This document shows, piece after piece, positions 1-6,208 of a DNA stretch of 15,784 nucleotides (its first letter is position 1; the number at the start of each line of letters is the position of its first letter). The notes beneath the pieces were generated by a model. It had not been told where the DNA came from, made no database searches, and worked only from the letters and a program-made list of their open reading frames with translations. The DNA is taken from positions 1 through 15,784 of the forward strand of contig DALTVX010000087.1 in the NCBI GenBank assembly GCA_029987395.1, read 5' to 3'. This DNA is from Methanocorpusculum sp. (GTDB lineage Archaea; Halobacteriota; Methanomicrobia; Methanomicrobiales; Methanocorpusculaceae). Both the position numbers and the translations under genes were made by a program.

Positions 1-38
1 CCAGCGGTGACCATGTAGTCTGGAACATTTCCCTTCAT
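1..38 (-). CDS. Possible start of an unrecognised gene, cut by the window edge
   Basis: An ATG at 38-36 on the minus strand opens a frame that stays open to the window edge and reads MKGNVPDYMVTA. It begins six bases after the stop codon of the minus-strand gene at 45-335, as expected for the next gene of a leftward operon. No ribosome site is evident in front of it, so translation would depend on coupling. Twelve residues are too few to name a family. It could also be a chance open frame. Confidence 0.25.
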   Translation of the reverse strand, partial: MKGNVPDYMVTA

Positions 39-44
39 AATGCA

Positions 45-335
45 TCAGACGGTGGGATGCGTCGAAGTGGGTTTCTTTATAGATCCGGGTAACCATTGAT
101 GTACTGTTTTGCCTTCAAGAACATAATACTCTTCTTCGAAGCTCATCATCCCTCCCGCGAGGGGCTCCGTTTTTTGTATGGATCCACCTGTTACAAAGTC
201 TCTTACAAGGCTCTCATAAACTTGCTCTGAAAAAGAGGTTCCTGAAATGTGGTATATAAATGTAGTTATTGAAACGTGGCCTTCCCCTGATTTATCATCA
301 AAACCTGGTTTTTTTGATCTTTGAGAGGCCTCCAT
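45..335 (-). CDS. Hypothetical protein, 96 residues
   Basis: I do not recognise this protein. From the chosen start it is a 96-residue, soluble-looking protein with no signal peptide or membrane helix. It has a basic N-terminus (EASQRSKKPGF), a mixed central part (ISGTSFSEQVYESLVRDF), a glycine/methionine stretch (LAGGMMSFEEEYY) and a proline/threonine-rich tail. A longer frame reaches an ATG at 404. I prefer the ATG at 335 because GGGGAGTGAT, a good ribosome-site match, lies about ten bases upstream, and because the likely TATA element (389-401) lies between the two ATGs, so the first would not be transcribed. It is divergent from rpsL and may be followed by another gene at 38. Function unknown; moderately sure it is real. 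Confidence 0.5.
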   Translation of the reverse strand: MEASQRSKKPGFDDKSGEGHVSITTFIYHISGTSFSEQVYESLVRDFVTGGSIQKTEPLAGGMMSFEEEYYVLEGKTVHQWLPGSIKKPTSTHPTV

Positions 336-387
336 TACTATTATTATCACTCCCCGCTCATAAGTATAGGAACACGCTGAGAAGACC

Positions 388-403
388 GTATCTATATTAG
401 ACA
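388..403. promoter_or_regulatory. Likely shared TATA region of divergent rpsL operon and leftward gene
   Basis: The sequence TCTATATTAG at 391-400 resembles an archaeal TATA box in both directions. Rightward, a start about 26 bases downstream falls near 421, exactly where the first rpsL leader hairpin begins. Leftward, it falls near 369, giving a short leader with a ribosome site ahead of the ATG at 335. The placement is an inference from spacing. Confidence 0.45.
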
Positions 404-420
404 TGGTTGGTCAGCAGGTG

Positions 421-473
421 TTCGGGGTCCTGCGTGCAGGATACCGAACCATCCCGCCCGTTATCCGGGTGGG
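421..473 (+). promoter_or_regulatory. Tandem hairpins in the rpsL leader
   Basis: Two stem-loops stand side by side. The first, 421-448, pairs TTCGG with CCGAA and, after one mismatch and a G-U pair, TCCTG with CAGGA around the loop CGTG. The second, 453-473, pairs CCCGCCCG with CGGGTGGG (one G-U) around TTATC. They lie between the predicted transcription start and the ribosome site GAGG (506-509) and do not cover that site. This could be a protein-binding leader for autogenous control or a 5' stabiliser. The pairing is seen; the function is inferred. Confidence 0.5.
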
Positions 474-516
474 TTCATTCACAATAATAGTATCCAAAAA
501 CCAACGAGGAAACTTT

Positions 517-945
517 ATGGGACAGGGAAAATTCGCAGCAAGAAAGCTCGTTCGCACCGCAAAGAAATTTCGGTGGAGCGACCCAGTTTACTCTCGAAGA
601 GCACTTAAACTGAAACTGAAAGCAGACCCCCTTGAGGGAGCACCAATTGGACGCGCAATCGTCCTTGAAAAAGTCGGCGTGGAAGCAAAACAGCCGAACT
701 CGGCAATTAGAAAATGTGTCCGTGTTCAGTTGATCAAAAACGGCCGTCAGGTTACCGCATTCGCAGTAGGCGATGGCGCTATCAACTTCATTGATGAACA
801 CGACGAAGTAACCATTTGTGGTATCGGCGGTCGTGCAGGTCGTTCAATGGGAGATATTCCCGGAGTTCGTTTCGTTGTAAGCGGCGTCAACGGCGTCTCT
901 CTTAACGAACTTGTTATCGGACGCGCAGAGAAAGCACGGAGGTAA
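517..945 (+). CDS. rpsL: Small-subunit ribosomal protein S12 (uS12), archaeal type
   Basis: S12 sits at the decoding centre of the 30S subunit and helps monitor codon-anticodon pairing. The 142-residue product carries the conserved PNSAIRKCVRVQL segment (residues 60-72) and GDIPGVRF (112-119), both hallmarks of uS12, in the archaeal/eukaryotic form. The frame stays open upstream to 403, but the ATG at 517 gives the normal archaeal N-terminus (MGQGKFAARKL) and has GAGG seven bases ahead, so the upstream part is leader. It is first in rpsL-rpsG-fusA, the archaeal equivalent of the str operon. The S7 ribosome site overlaps its stop codon. Two leader hairpins at 421-473 suggest control at the RNA level. 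Confidence 0.97.
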   Translation: MGQGKFAARKLVRTAKKFRWSDPVYSRRALKLKLKADPLEGAPIGRAIVLEKVGVEAKQPNSAIRKCVRVQLIKNGRQVTAFAVGDGAINFIDEHDEVTICGIGGRAGRSMGDIPGVRFVVSGVNGVSLNELVIGRAEKARR

Positions 946-950
946 ATAAT

Positions 951-1535
951 ATGACAGAAGAAGTAACCCCTGCAAAGATCCTTCTCTTTAACAAGTGGGA
1001 CATGAGCGAAGTTGTCGTTAAGGACCCGGGAATGATCAGGTATGTCACCGTCACCTCTACCGAAGTTCCAAGCAGTTGCGGCAGACTCACTCAGCAACAG
1101 TTCACCAAGAGTGAAATGGCAATTGTTGAAAGACTTATCAACCGTCTTATGCAACAGGAGCACAACACCGGTAAAAAGATGATGTGCACCAAGATGGTCA
1201 TGGACGCATTCGATGTTATTCACAAGAAGACCAAGCAGAACCCGCTTCAGGTCCTTGTTGATGCCGTAGCACATGCAGGCCCCCGCGAGGAGACCGTCCG
1301 CCTGAAATATGGTGGTATCAATGTTCCAAAGTCCGTTGACTCAGCCCCGATCCGCCGTGTCAACACAGCACTCAGATACATTGCTCTTGCAACGTGGAGA
1401 GGCTCACACAAAACAAAGAAGCCAGCATACCTTGTGCTCGCCGATGAATTGATCATGGCGGGAAAGGGAGATGCAAAATGCTTCTCTGTTGGTAAAAAGG
1501 AAGAAGTTGAACGGATTGCAAAATCTGCACGGTGA
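951..1535 (+). CDS. rpsG: Small-subunit ribosomal protein S7 (uS7), archaeal type
   Basis: S7 is a primary binder of the 3' domain of 16S rRNA and nucleates assembly of the 30S head. The 194-residue product has the longer archaeal N-terminal extension (KILLFNKWDMSEVVV) followed by the conserved core, including the helix around ERLINRLMQ, the segment NPLQVLVDAVAHAGPREETVR split over 102-122, and GGINVPKSVD. The start at 951 is preceded by GGAGGT at 938-943, which overlaps the end of rpsL, so the two are translationally linked. Length and order are ordinary for the family. fusA follows after 32 bases that include a short T run (1552-1557), which might cause some attenuation before fusA, but that is speculative. 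Confidence 0.97.
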   Translation: MTEEVTPAKILLFNKWDMSEVVVKDPGMIRYVTVTSTEVPSSCGRLTQQQFTKSEMAIVERLINRLMQQEHNTGKKMMCTKMVMDAFDVIHKKTKQNPLQVLVDAVAHAGPREETVRLKYGGINVPKSVDSAPIRRVNTALRYIALATWRGSHKTKKPAYLVLADELIMAGKGDAKCFSVGKKEEVERIAKSAR

Positions 1536-1567
1536 CCTTCCTAAATATTCTTTTTTAAAGGTGTTTT

Positions 1568-3766
1568 ATGTCACGCGGAAAAAAAATGGTAGAACGAATC
1601 ACGGAGCTCATGAATGATCCTGAGCACATCCGTAATATCGGTATCGTAGCGCACATCGATCACGGAAAAACCACACTTTCAGACAACCTCCTTTCCGGAG
1701 CTGGAATGATCAGTGAGGAACTTTCCGGAAAAGCCTGCTGGATGGACTCTGATGCAGAGGAGCAGTCCCGCGGTATCACCATTGATGCATCAAACGTATC
1801 AATGATCCATAAAGTCGGCAACCAAGAGTATCTTATCAATATGATCGATACTCCCGGTCACGTTGACTTTGGCGGGGACGTTACCCGTGCAATGCGTGCC
1901 GTTGATGGCGCCGTTGTCGTTGTTGATGCAGTTGAAGGACCAATGCCCCAGACGGAGACCGTTCTTCGTCAGGCACTTAAAGAGGGTGTTCATCCGGTTC
2001 TTTTCATCAACAAGGTCGACCGACTTATCAACGAGCTGAAAGTCAACCCGCAGGAAATGATGATCCGTCTTGGAAAAGTCATTGATAAGGTCAACAAGCT
2101 GATCAAAGGCATGAACGAGGAGCTCTACACCACAGGTGGATGGAAACTCGATCCAATGAAAGGAAACGTCGCTTTTGGGTCAGCTCTTTACAACTGGGCT
2201 ATTTCGATCCCTTACATCAAGACGACTGGCGTTTCACTCCAGACCGTTATCGACAAGTGTAACGAAGGCGATATGAAATACCTTGCAAAGGCTTCTCCGC
2301 TTCATGCTGTGCTTCTCGATATGGTCGTAAAATTCCTTCCAAATCCACTTCAAGCACAGGGTAAGAGATGTGACATCATCTGGCACGGCGATGTTACGTC
2401 GGAAGTTGGAAAATCCATGTACGCATGCGATCCCAACGGTCCTGTTGCCATGATGATCACTGATATCTCCTTTGATAAACATGCAGGAGAAATCGCCACT
2501 GGCAGACTGTTCTCTGGAACGCTCACCCGCGGTCAGGAGGTCTACATCTCCGGTACAGCTGGTAAGTCAAACAGACTTCAGGTTGTTGGTATCTTTATGG
2601 GCCCAACACGTGTTGATGTAGATAAAATCGTTGCAGGTAACATTGCAGCTGTTTCTGGTCTCGGTGACGCAATTGTTGGTTCAACTGTTTCGACCCATAA
2701 GGATATGACGCCATTTGAGTCTCTTAAACACTACTCAGAGCCCGTCATGACCGTCGCGGTCGAAGCAAAGAACATGAAGGATCTTCCAAAGCTTATCGAA
2801 GTTCTTCATCAGGTTGGAAAGGAAGACCCAACTGTCCGTATCAACATCAATGAAGAGACGGGCGAACACCTGATCGCCGGTATGGGCGAACTCCACCTTG
2901 AGGTCGTTACCGGCCGTATCAAGAGAGATAAGGGTGTAGAAATTGTTACTTCACCACCGATCGTTGTCTATCGTGAGACGGTTTCAAAGCCGCTTGATGG
3001 TACTGTTGAAGGTAAGTCCCCCAACAGACACAACAGATTCTATATGTCTGTTGAGCCGATGCCGGAACCAATTCGGCTGGCTCTGAGATCTGGTGATATC
3101 TCGATGAACATGGAAAACTTCCCCCGCCGTGATGCTCTTGTAGCACTTGGTATGGACAAGGATGACGCCAAGTCCGTTAAGGATATTTATAACTCGAACA
3201 TGTTCATTGACTGCACGAAAGGTGTCCAGTATCTCAATGAAACGATGGAACTTATTCTTGATGGTGTTCACGAGGCACTTGACGGTGGACCGCTTGCTGA
3301 TGAGCAGGTCCAGAATGTTCTGATCAAACTGCATGATGTCAAGCTTCACGAGGATGCTATCCACCGTGGTCCAGGACAGGTCATCCCTGCAGTTCGTGGC
3401 GGTTTGAAGGCAGCTCTTCTTATGGCTGGCGACACACTTCTTGAACCGATCCAGAAGATCCAGATCACTGTTCCTGAGGATCAGATGGGTGCAGCAATAT
3501 CCCAGATCCAGGGACGCCGCGGAACTCTGTCTACGACAGACTCTCAAGGCGACCAGATCGTGGTCAATGGTGAAGCACCAGTCGCAGAGCTCTTTGGTTT
3601 CGCCGGAGATATCCGTTCAGCAACCGAAGGCCGTGCAATGTGGTCTACTGAGTTCGCTGGTTTCTCCCCGGTTCCTCAGGGAATGCTTTCCGAGATCGTT
3701 ATGAGTATTCGAAAGAGAAAAGGTCTTAAAGAACAGATCCCAACTCCGAAAGATTACCTCGATTAA
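1568..3766 (+). CDS. fusA: Translation elongation factor 2 (EF-2)
   Basis: EF-2 is the GTPase that drives ribosome translocation. The 732-residue product has all expected parts: GTPase motifs AHIDHGKT (28-35), RGIT (68-71), DTPGH (94-98) and NKVD (148-151), then domain II and the C-terminal domains. The segment AIHRGPGQ places the diphthamide histidine at about residue 599, the site modified in archaeal and eukaryotic EF-2. The start MSRGKKMVERITELM matches the usual archaeal N-terminus, with AAAGGTG upstream. It closes the rpsL-rpsG-fusA operon. Unlike many euryarchaea, EF-1 alpha and S10 do not follow; instead a hairpin and T-tract terminator begins 19 bases after the stop. Nothing in the protein looks damaged. 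Confidence 0.98.
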   Translation: MSRGKKMVERITELMNDPEHIRNIGIVAHIDHGKTTLSDNLLSGAGMISEELSGKACWMDSDAEEQSRGITIDASNVSMIHKVGNQEYLINMIDTPGHVDFGGDVTRAMRAVDGAVVVVDAVEGPMPQTETVLRQALKEGVHPVLFINKVDRLINELKVNPQEMMIRLGKVIDKVNKLIKGMNEELYTTGGWKLDPMKGNVAFGSALYNWAISIPYIKTTGVSLQTVIDKCNEGDMKYLAKASPLHAVLLDMVVKFLPNPLQAQGKRCDIIWHGDVTSEVGKSMYACDPNGPVAMMITDISFDKHAGEIATGRLFSGTLTRGQEVYISGTAGKSNRLQVVGIFMGPTRVDVDKIVAGNIAAVSGLGDAIVGSTVSTHKDMTPFESLKHYSEPVMTVAVEAKNMKDLPKLIEVLHQVGKEDPTVRININEETGEHLIAGMGELHLEVVTGRIKRDKGVEIVTSPPIVVYRETVSKPLDGTVEGKSPNRHNRFYMSVEPMPEPIRLALRSGDISMNMENFPRRDALVALGMDKDDAKSVKDIYNSNMFIDCTKGVQYLNETMELILDGVHEALDGGPLADEQVQNVLIKLHDVKLHEDAIHRGPGQVIPAVRGGLKAALLMAGDTLLEPIQKIQITVPEDQMGAAISQIQGRRGTLSTTDSQGDQIVVNGEAPVAELFGFAGDIRSATEGRAMWSTEFAGFSPVPQGMLSEIVMSIRKRKGLKEQIPTPKDYLD

Positions 3767-3785
3767 TTTTTCACGTCCCAAGGGT

Positions 3786-3840
3786 TATCAGATTGTTTCA
3801 CATGGGTGATATGCCTGTGTGAAACTTAAATATTTTTTTC
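3786..3840 (+). terminator. Terminator of the rpsL-rpsG-fusA operon (repeat copy A)
   Basis: A perfect 8-bp inverted repeat, GTTTCACA (3795-3802) with TGTGAAAC (3818-3825), is followed by a T-rich tract (3831-3839). A T-rich tract after a hairpin is a plausible archaeal termination signal. The 40 nt at 3786-3825 recur in diverged form at 4430-4469 behind the next gene. Confidence 0.65.
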
Positions 3841-4140
3841 TGTTTTGTTATGTTACTTTTCCGTTTCATTTTTAGACGGAACATATATGCCCACACGCTC
3901 CAAATAAGAAAAATATGGTAACAAGGTTGGAATGGGTATCATTGGAAAAAATGGTATCATAACATTTGCACTATCCGTGCTGCATCTGATACCTAGGCAT
4001 ACAAATCATCCCACTCAGTCCAGGTTATCATACTACATATGCTATGATTCTCTGTAACGCTACAGAGTTAAAAATCGGCGTGGATCCCAAAAATTACTGA
4101 AAAAGTTCAACCCAAATAATCTGGAAAGAAAACTGTTCTT
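3841..4140. other. Intergenic region with several inverted and direct repeats, no clear gene
   Basis: About 300 bases without a convincing coding frame. Visible structure: a stem CCGTTT/AGACGG (3861-3879, one G-U); two direct copies of GGTATCA at 3935-3941 and 3953-3959 with an inverted copy TGATACC at 3987-3993; an inverted repeat ATCATA/TATGAT (about 4026-4048); and a perfect 7-bp hairpin CTCTGTA/TACAGAG with loop ACGC (4050-4067). These could belong to a small RNA or to regulator sites, but nothing identifies a known family. Confidence 0.4.
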
Positions 4141-4143
4141 GGC

Positions 4144-4192
4144 TTATATACTGGGTCACCAACAAAGTTTTCTGAATTGGTATATGTACCAA
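4144..4192 (+). promoter_or_regulatory. Promoter and palindromic operator-like site of the 58-residue gene
   Basis: TTATATA at 4144-4150 fits a TATA box with a start near 4172-4176. Immediately after comes the perfect inverted repeat TTGGTA-TATG-TACCAA (4177-4192). A repressor bound here would cover the transcription start; alternatively the TATATG inside the palindrome is itself the TATA box, giving a start near 4208, and a bound protein would exclude TBP. The palindrome is seen; the regulatory role is inferred. Confidence 0.4.
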
Positions 4193-4234
4193 GTAATGAT
4201 TATGGAAAAAATAAAATATTTTGAGGTAAAACAA

Positions 4235-4411
4235 ATGGCAAAAAATACTGGAGAGGGTCACAGAAATGGTGCAGTTGGGAGTAAAGAACGTGGAAATCCC
4301 CGTTCTCAAGTGGATACACCGTCAGGTCCTCGGAAGAGAGATGGAACCACTGGCCAATTTATGGCTGGTAAAAAAGATGGTAAGCCCTTTAAAGGGGTAA
4401 GAAAAGAGTAA
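4235..4411 (+). CDS. Small uncharacterised basic protein of the GHRxGAV...TGQFM...PFKGVRKE type
   Basis: The product has 58 residues, is rich in Gly, Lys and Arg, and lacks hydrophobic segments. Landmarks are TGEGHRNGAV near the N-terminus, KRDGTTGQFM in the middle and PFKGVRKE at the end. From memory, bacterial and phage-associated small proteins share this pattern (GxGxRxGAV, KRDxxTGxFMDxK, PFKGVxKE); I know of no established function. The frame extends upstream to 4139, but the ATG at 4235 has GAGGT (4223-4227) at good spacing and begins where similarity begins. The gene stands alone in AT-rich DNA between two related 40-nt terminator elements, with its own promoter and a palindrome upstream. 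That setting and the family's wide spread suggest transfer, without proof. Confidence 0.75.
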   Translation: MAKNTGEGHRNGAVGSKERGNPRSQVDTPSGPRKRDGTTGQFMAGKKDGKPFKGVRKE

Positions 4412-4429
4412 ATTTTCCGAAAAAACAGA

Positions 4430-4491
4430 TATCAACTCGTTTCACATAAGCGTAATACCTGTATAAAACCTGATTACTTTTATTTTTTTTT
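4430..4491 (+). terminator. Terminator of the 58-residue gene (repeat copy B)
   Basis: The 40 nt at 4430-4469 align without gaps to 3786-3825; I count 29 of 40 matches by eye, including GTTTCACAT and CCTGT. Several differences are G-to-A changes in the 3' arm that weaken the hairpin. A run of nine T (4483-4491) follows. It starts 18 bases after the stop codon, much as copy A starts 19 bases after the fusA stop. Confidence 0.6.
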
Positions 4492-4724
4492 GAATTTTAT
4501 TTACCACATCTACAGTTTTTTGACAATCAACCAGTTTGCCAGATTCAAGTAATATTTTCATTCATGCTTGAATTATCCGTGGTTAATCTCTTTTAACTAT
4601 CTCGTTTATACTTCGAAAAATGTAAAATATTATTGATATATTGATTCTAATTTATTACTTTATGTAAAATTTGTGCCGATGCCAATTACCTTTTGTTCTC
4701 TTGGCTCCAATATATAACAAACAA
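4492..4724. other. AT-rich intergenic stretch before the PHP gene
   Basis: No gene is supported here. Visible are an inverted repeat ATTCAAG (4543-4549) with CTTGAAT (4567-4573), several short T runs, and the TATA-like TATATAA at 4709-4715 just ahead of the PHP gene. Confidence 0.4.
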
Positions 4725-5546
4725 ATGCAAAGTAGTGTCCAACATGCTCCTTTTGTAAAGGACGATGAAAGTAAAGGCTTCGATATGCACGTCCACACGT
4801 CCGCTTCAGACGGGCGTACAGTGCCAAAGACACTTGCCAAATTTCTCAATAAAAACGGGTTGTCCGCCGCGATCACGGATCATAATGTGATCTCTGGCGT
4901 AAAGGAAGCACTTCAATATTCGGATAATATCATTCCCGGGATCGAGGTCTCTGCTCTGGAAGGTCCGCACATCTTGATTTATTTCGATACCTATCGTGAT
5001 CTTGATTCGTATTACACCGCCTCGATATACGATCACTGGGGCAAATGTCCACACATGGCGGTGAACATTTCAACTGAGAAGATCATCACCGATGCAAAAA
5101 ATGCGGGCGGTTTTGTGGTCGCCGCTCATCCGTATGGGTATGGGATGAGTGTACGGGGTGTGATGAAGGGGATCGATACGGGTGTTCTCCAACCTCACGC
5201 GGCCTCTCAGCTTGATGGTCTAGAGGTCATCTGCAGCGGTATGTCAATCCGGAATAACCTGCGGGCTGAGGTGTATGCACAAAAAAAAGCGATGTGTATG
5301 ACCGGCGGGTCGGATGCCCACGTTCTTTGGGAAGTTGGGCGGGCGGTCACAGTTGGCTATATCGATCATACGTCACGAGAGTTTCTAGAGGCTGTCAGAG
5401 GGAAAAAAACAGGCGTATGTGGGGTGTCCCGATCCTCGGGACAGAATCTGCTGATGGGGGCATGCATGACCCCGGGCTATATTCCATATGTAGCTCCAGC
5501 CATGATGATACATGCACGGCAGAGCTTGATGAGAATAAGAGCATAG
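4725..5546 (+). CDS. PHP-domain metal-dependent phosphoesterase
   Basis: The product belongs to the PHP superfamily of metal-dependent phosphoesterases related to the polymerase/histidinol-phosphatase fold. From the chosen start (273 residues) the metal ligands are complete: HVH at 22-24 in FDMHVHTSASDG, TDHN at 51-54, the Glu of GIEVSA (74), the His of AAHPYG (135) and SDAH at 196-199. No signal peptide or membrane segment is clear, so it is probably cytoplasmic. The substrate cannot be told; small phosphorylated metabolites or nucleotides are typical. The start is uncertain: the frame begins at 4671, no ribosome site precedes 4725, and TATATAA at 4709-4715 would place a transcript start beyond 4725. 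The next in-frame ATG, 4785, would remove the first strand of the fold. It is a single-gene unit facing the lipoprotein gene. Confidence 0.85.
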   Translation: MQSSVQHAPFVKDDESKGFDMHVHTSASDGRTVPKTLAKFLNKNGLSAAITDHNVISGVKEALQYSDNIIPGIEVSALEGPHILIYFDTYRDLDSYYTASIYDHWGKCPHMAVNISTEKIITDAKNAGGFVVAAHPYGYGMSVRGVMKGIDTGVLQPHAASQLDGLEVICSGMSIRNNLRAEVYAQKKAMCMTGGSDAHVLWEVGRAVTVGYIDHTSREFLEAVRGKKTGVCGVSRSSGQNLLMGACMTPGYIPYVAPAMMIHARQSLMRIRA

Positions 5547-5575
5547 TCATCCTCTCTTCTTTCTCGTAGCCTATG

Positions 5576-5616
5576 CCAAAAAATGAGAAATCAGAATGAT
5601 CAGTAATTTATTCTGA
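5576..5616 (-). terminator. Hairpin/T-run terminator of the lipoprotein gene
   Basis: Reading leftward, TCAGAAT (5616-5610) pairs with ATTCTGA (5597-5591), spanning the stop codon, and is followed within a few bases by a T run. It lies in the 53-base gap between two convergent genes. Rightward, a pyrimidine-rich tract at 5549-5567 may end the PHP transcript. Confidence 0.5.
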
Positions 5617-6160
5617 TGAATCCGAGCGGCTGATCTTTGTACTCATATGCAAGTTTTGCATCACCCTGAGGAATGATATAAGCCAACCATCCTGCTACTT
5701 TTGCGTATTTCAGGATGCTCACAGTTGGAAATTTTGTGTATCCTGCCGGGAAATTAGCATATACCTCCTCATAACCAACACCATTCACATAGATCTCGTA
5801 ATGATAGGGAGCAACAATCTTAGCTGGCTCATCGCCACCGACATAGCTCTCGGAGATCTTAAGCATTATTGCATACTGACCAGTGGCAGGTTTTGGATTC
5901 GATGCTGATCCTTTTCTTAGAATATCTTCAGCATCACTGCCGAACTTTCTCTCTACGATATTTATCGAGATCGTCGTCTTCCCCTCGGTGACCGTCAACT
6001 CCTGACCCTGCATAACCTCGACGGGTGTTGGAACAGGCGTCGTTGTCGGGACTGGTGTCACGGGAGTCGGCGTGTCTGCTGGTGACGAGATACACCCTGC
6101 TGATAGGGTAATTATGATCAGTACAAAAAGTGTAACAAGAATATACCTGATTTTTTTCAT
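5600..6160 (-). CDS. Secreted lipoprotein with Pro/Thr linker
   Basis: The 186-residue product begins with a basic N-terminus (MKKIR) and a hydrophobic segment ending in the lipobox LSAGC, so Cys23 is the likely lipid-modified residue and the protein should be anchored outside the cell membrane. A low-complexity linker of Pro, Thr and Val (about residues 26-47) carries a C-terminal domain of about 135 residues, predicted by eye to be mostly beta strand, possibly of the DUF4352-like (immunoprotease-inhibitor-like) type; that assignment is tentative. The linker is a likely O-glycosylation region. It lies 48 bases downstream of the cardiolipin synthase gene on the same strand, with TATA-like sequence between, so it may be transcribed both with and without that gene. 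Binding partner and role are unknown. Confidence 0.8.
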   Translation of the reverse strand: MKKIRYILVTLFVLIIITLSAGCISSPADTPTPVTPVPTTTPVPTPVEVMQGQELTVTEGKTTISINIVERKFGSDAEDILRKGSASNPKPATGQYAIMLKISESYVGGDEPAKIVAPYHYEIYVNGVGYEEVYANFPAGYTKFPTVSILKYAKVAGWLAYIIPQGDAKLAYEYKDQPLGFIRINY

Positions 6161-6176
6161 ATATTCTCTACAGGTT

Positions 6177-6193
6177 CTTTTTACTATAAAAAG
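6177..6193 (-). promoter_or_regulatory. TATA-like palindrome between cardiolipin synthase and lipoprotein genes
   Basis: The minus strand reads CTTTTTATAGTAAAAAG, a perfect 7-bp inverted repeat with a 3-base centre. The TATA-like core lies about 26 bases ahead of the lipoprotein ATG, which would give a nearly leaderless mRNA. Its T run could also end the upstream transcript. Confidence 0.4.
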
Positions 6194-6208
6194 ATTATTG
6201 AAAATAAT

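Noticed and set aside
421..476. Possible tRNA or tRNA-like fold in the rpsL leader
   Set aside because: Only two simple hairpins form. There is no anticodon arm, acceptor stem or conserved TTC loop sequence.
403..516. In-frame upstream extension of S12 from an ATG at 403
   Set aside because: It would add 38 residues unknown in S12, overlaps the promoter and hairpins, and ignores the ribosome site in front of 517.
1541..1557. TATA-like and T-run sequence between rpsG and fusA as an internal promoter or terminator
   Set aside because: The spacing would put a transcript start inside fusA, and six T are too few to call a terminator with confidence.
2984..3547. Long minus-strand open frame inside fusA
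   Set aside because: It is a shadow of the strongly conserved EF-2 coding sequence with no independent support.
3932..4057. A 41-codon frame starting MGIIGKNGIITF in the gap after fusA
   Set aside because: It has only a weak ribosome-site-like AAGGTTGG, the frame overlaps several inverted repeats, and the product resembles nothing I know. A chance frame is more likely.
4385..4396. Palindrome CCCTTTAAAGGG near the end of the 58-residue gene
   Set aside because: It encodes the conserved PFKG residues and has no loop, so it is probably explained by coding constraint.
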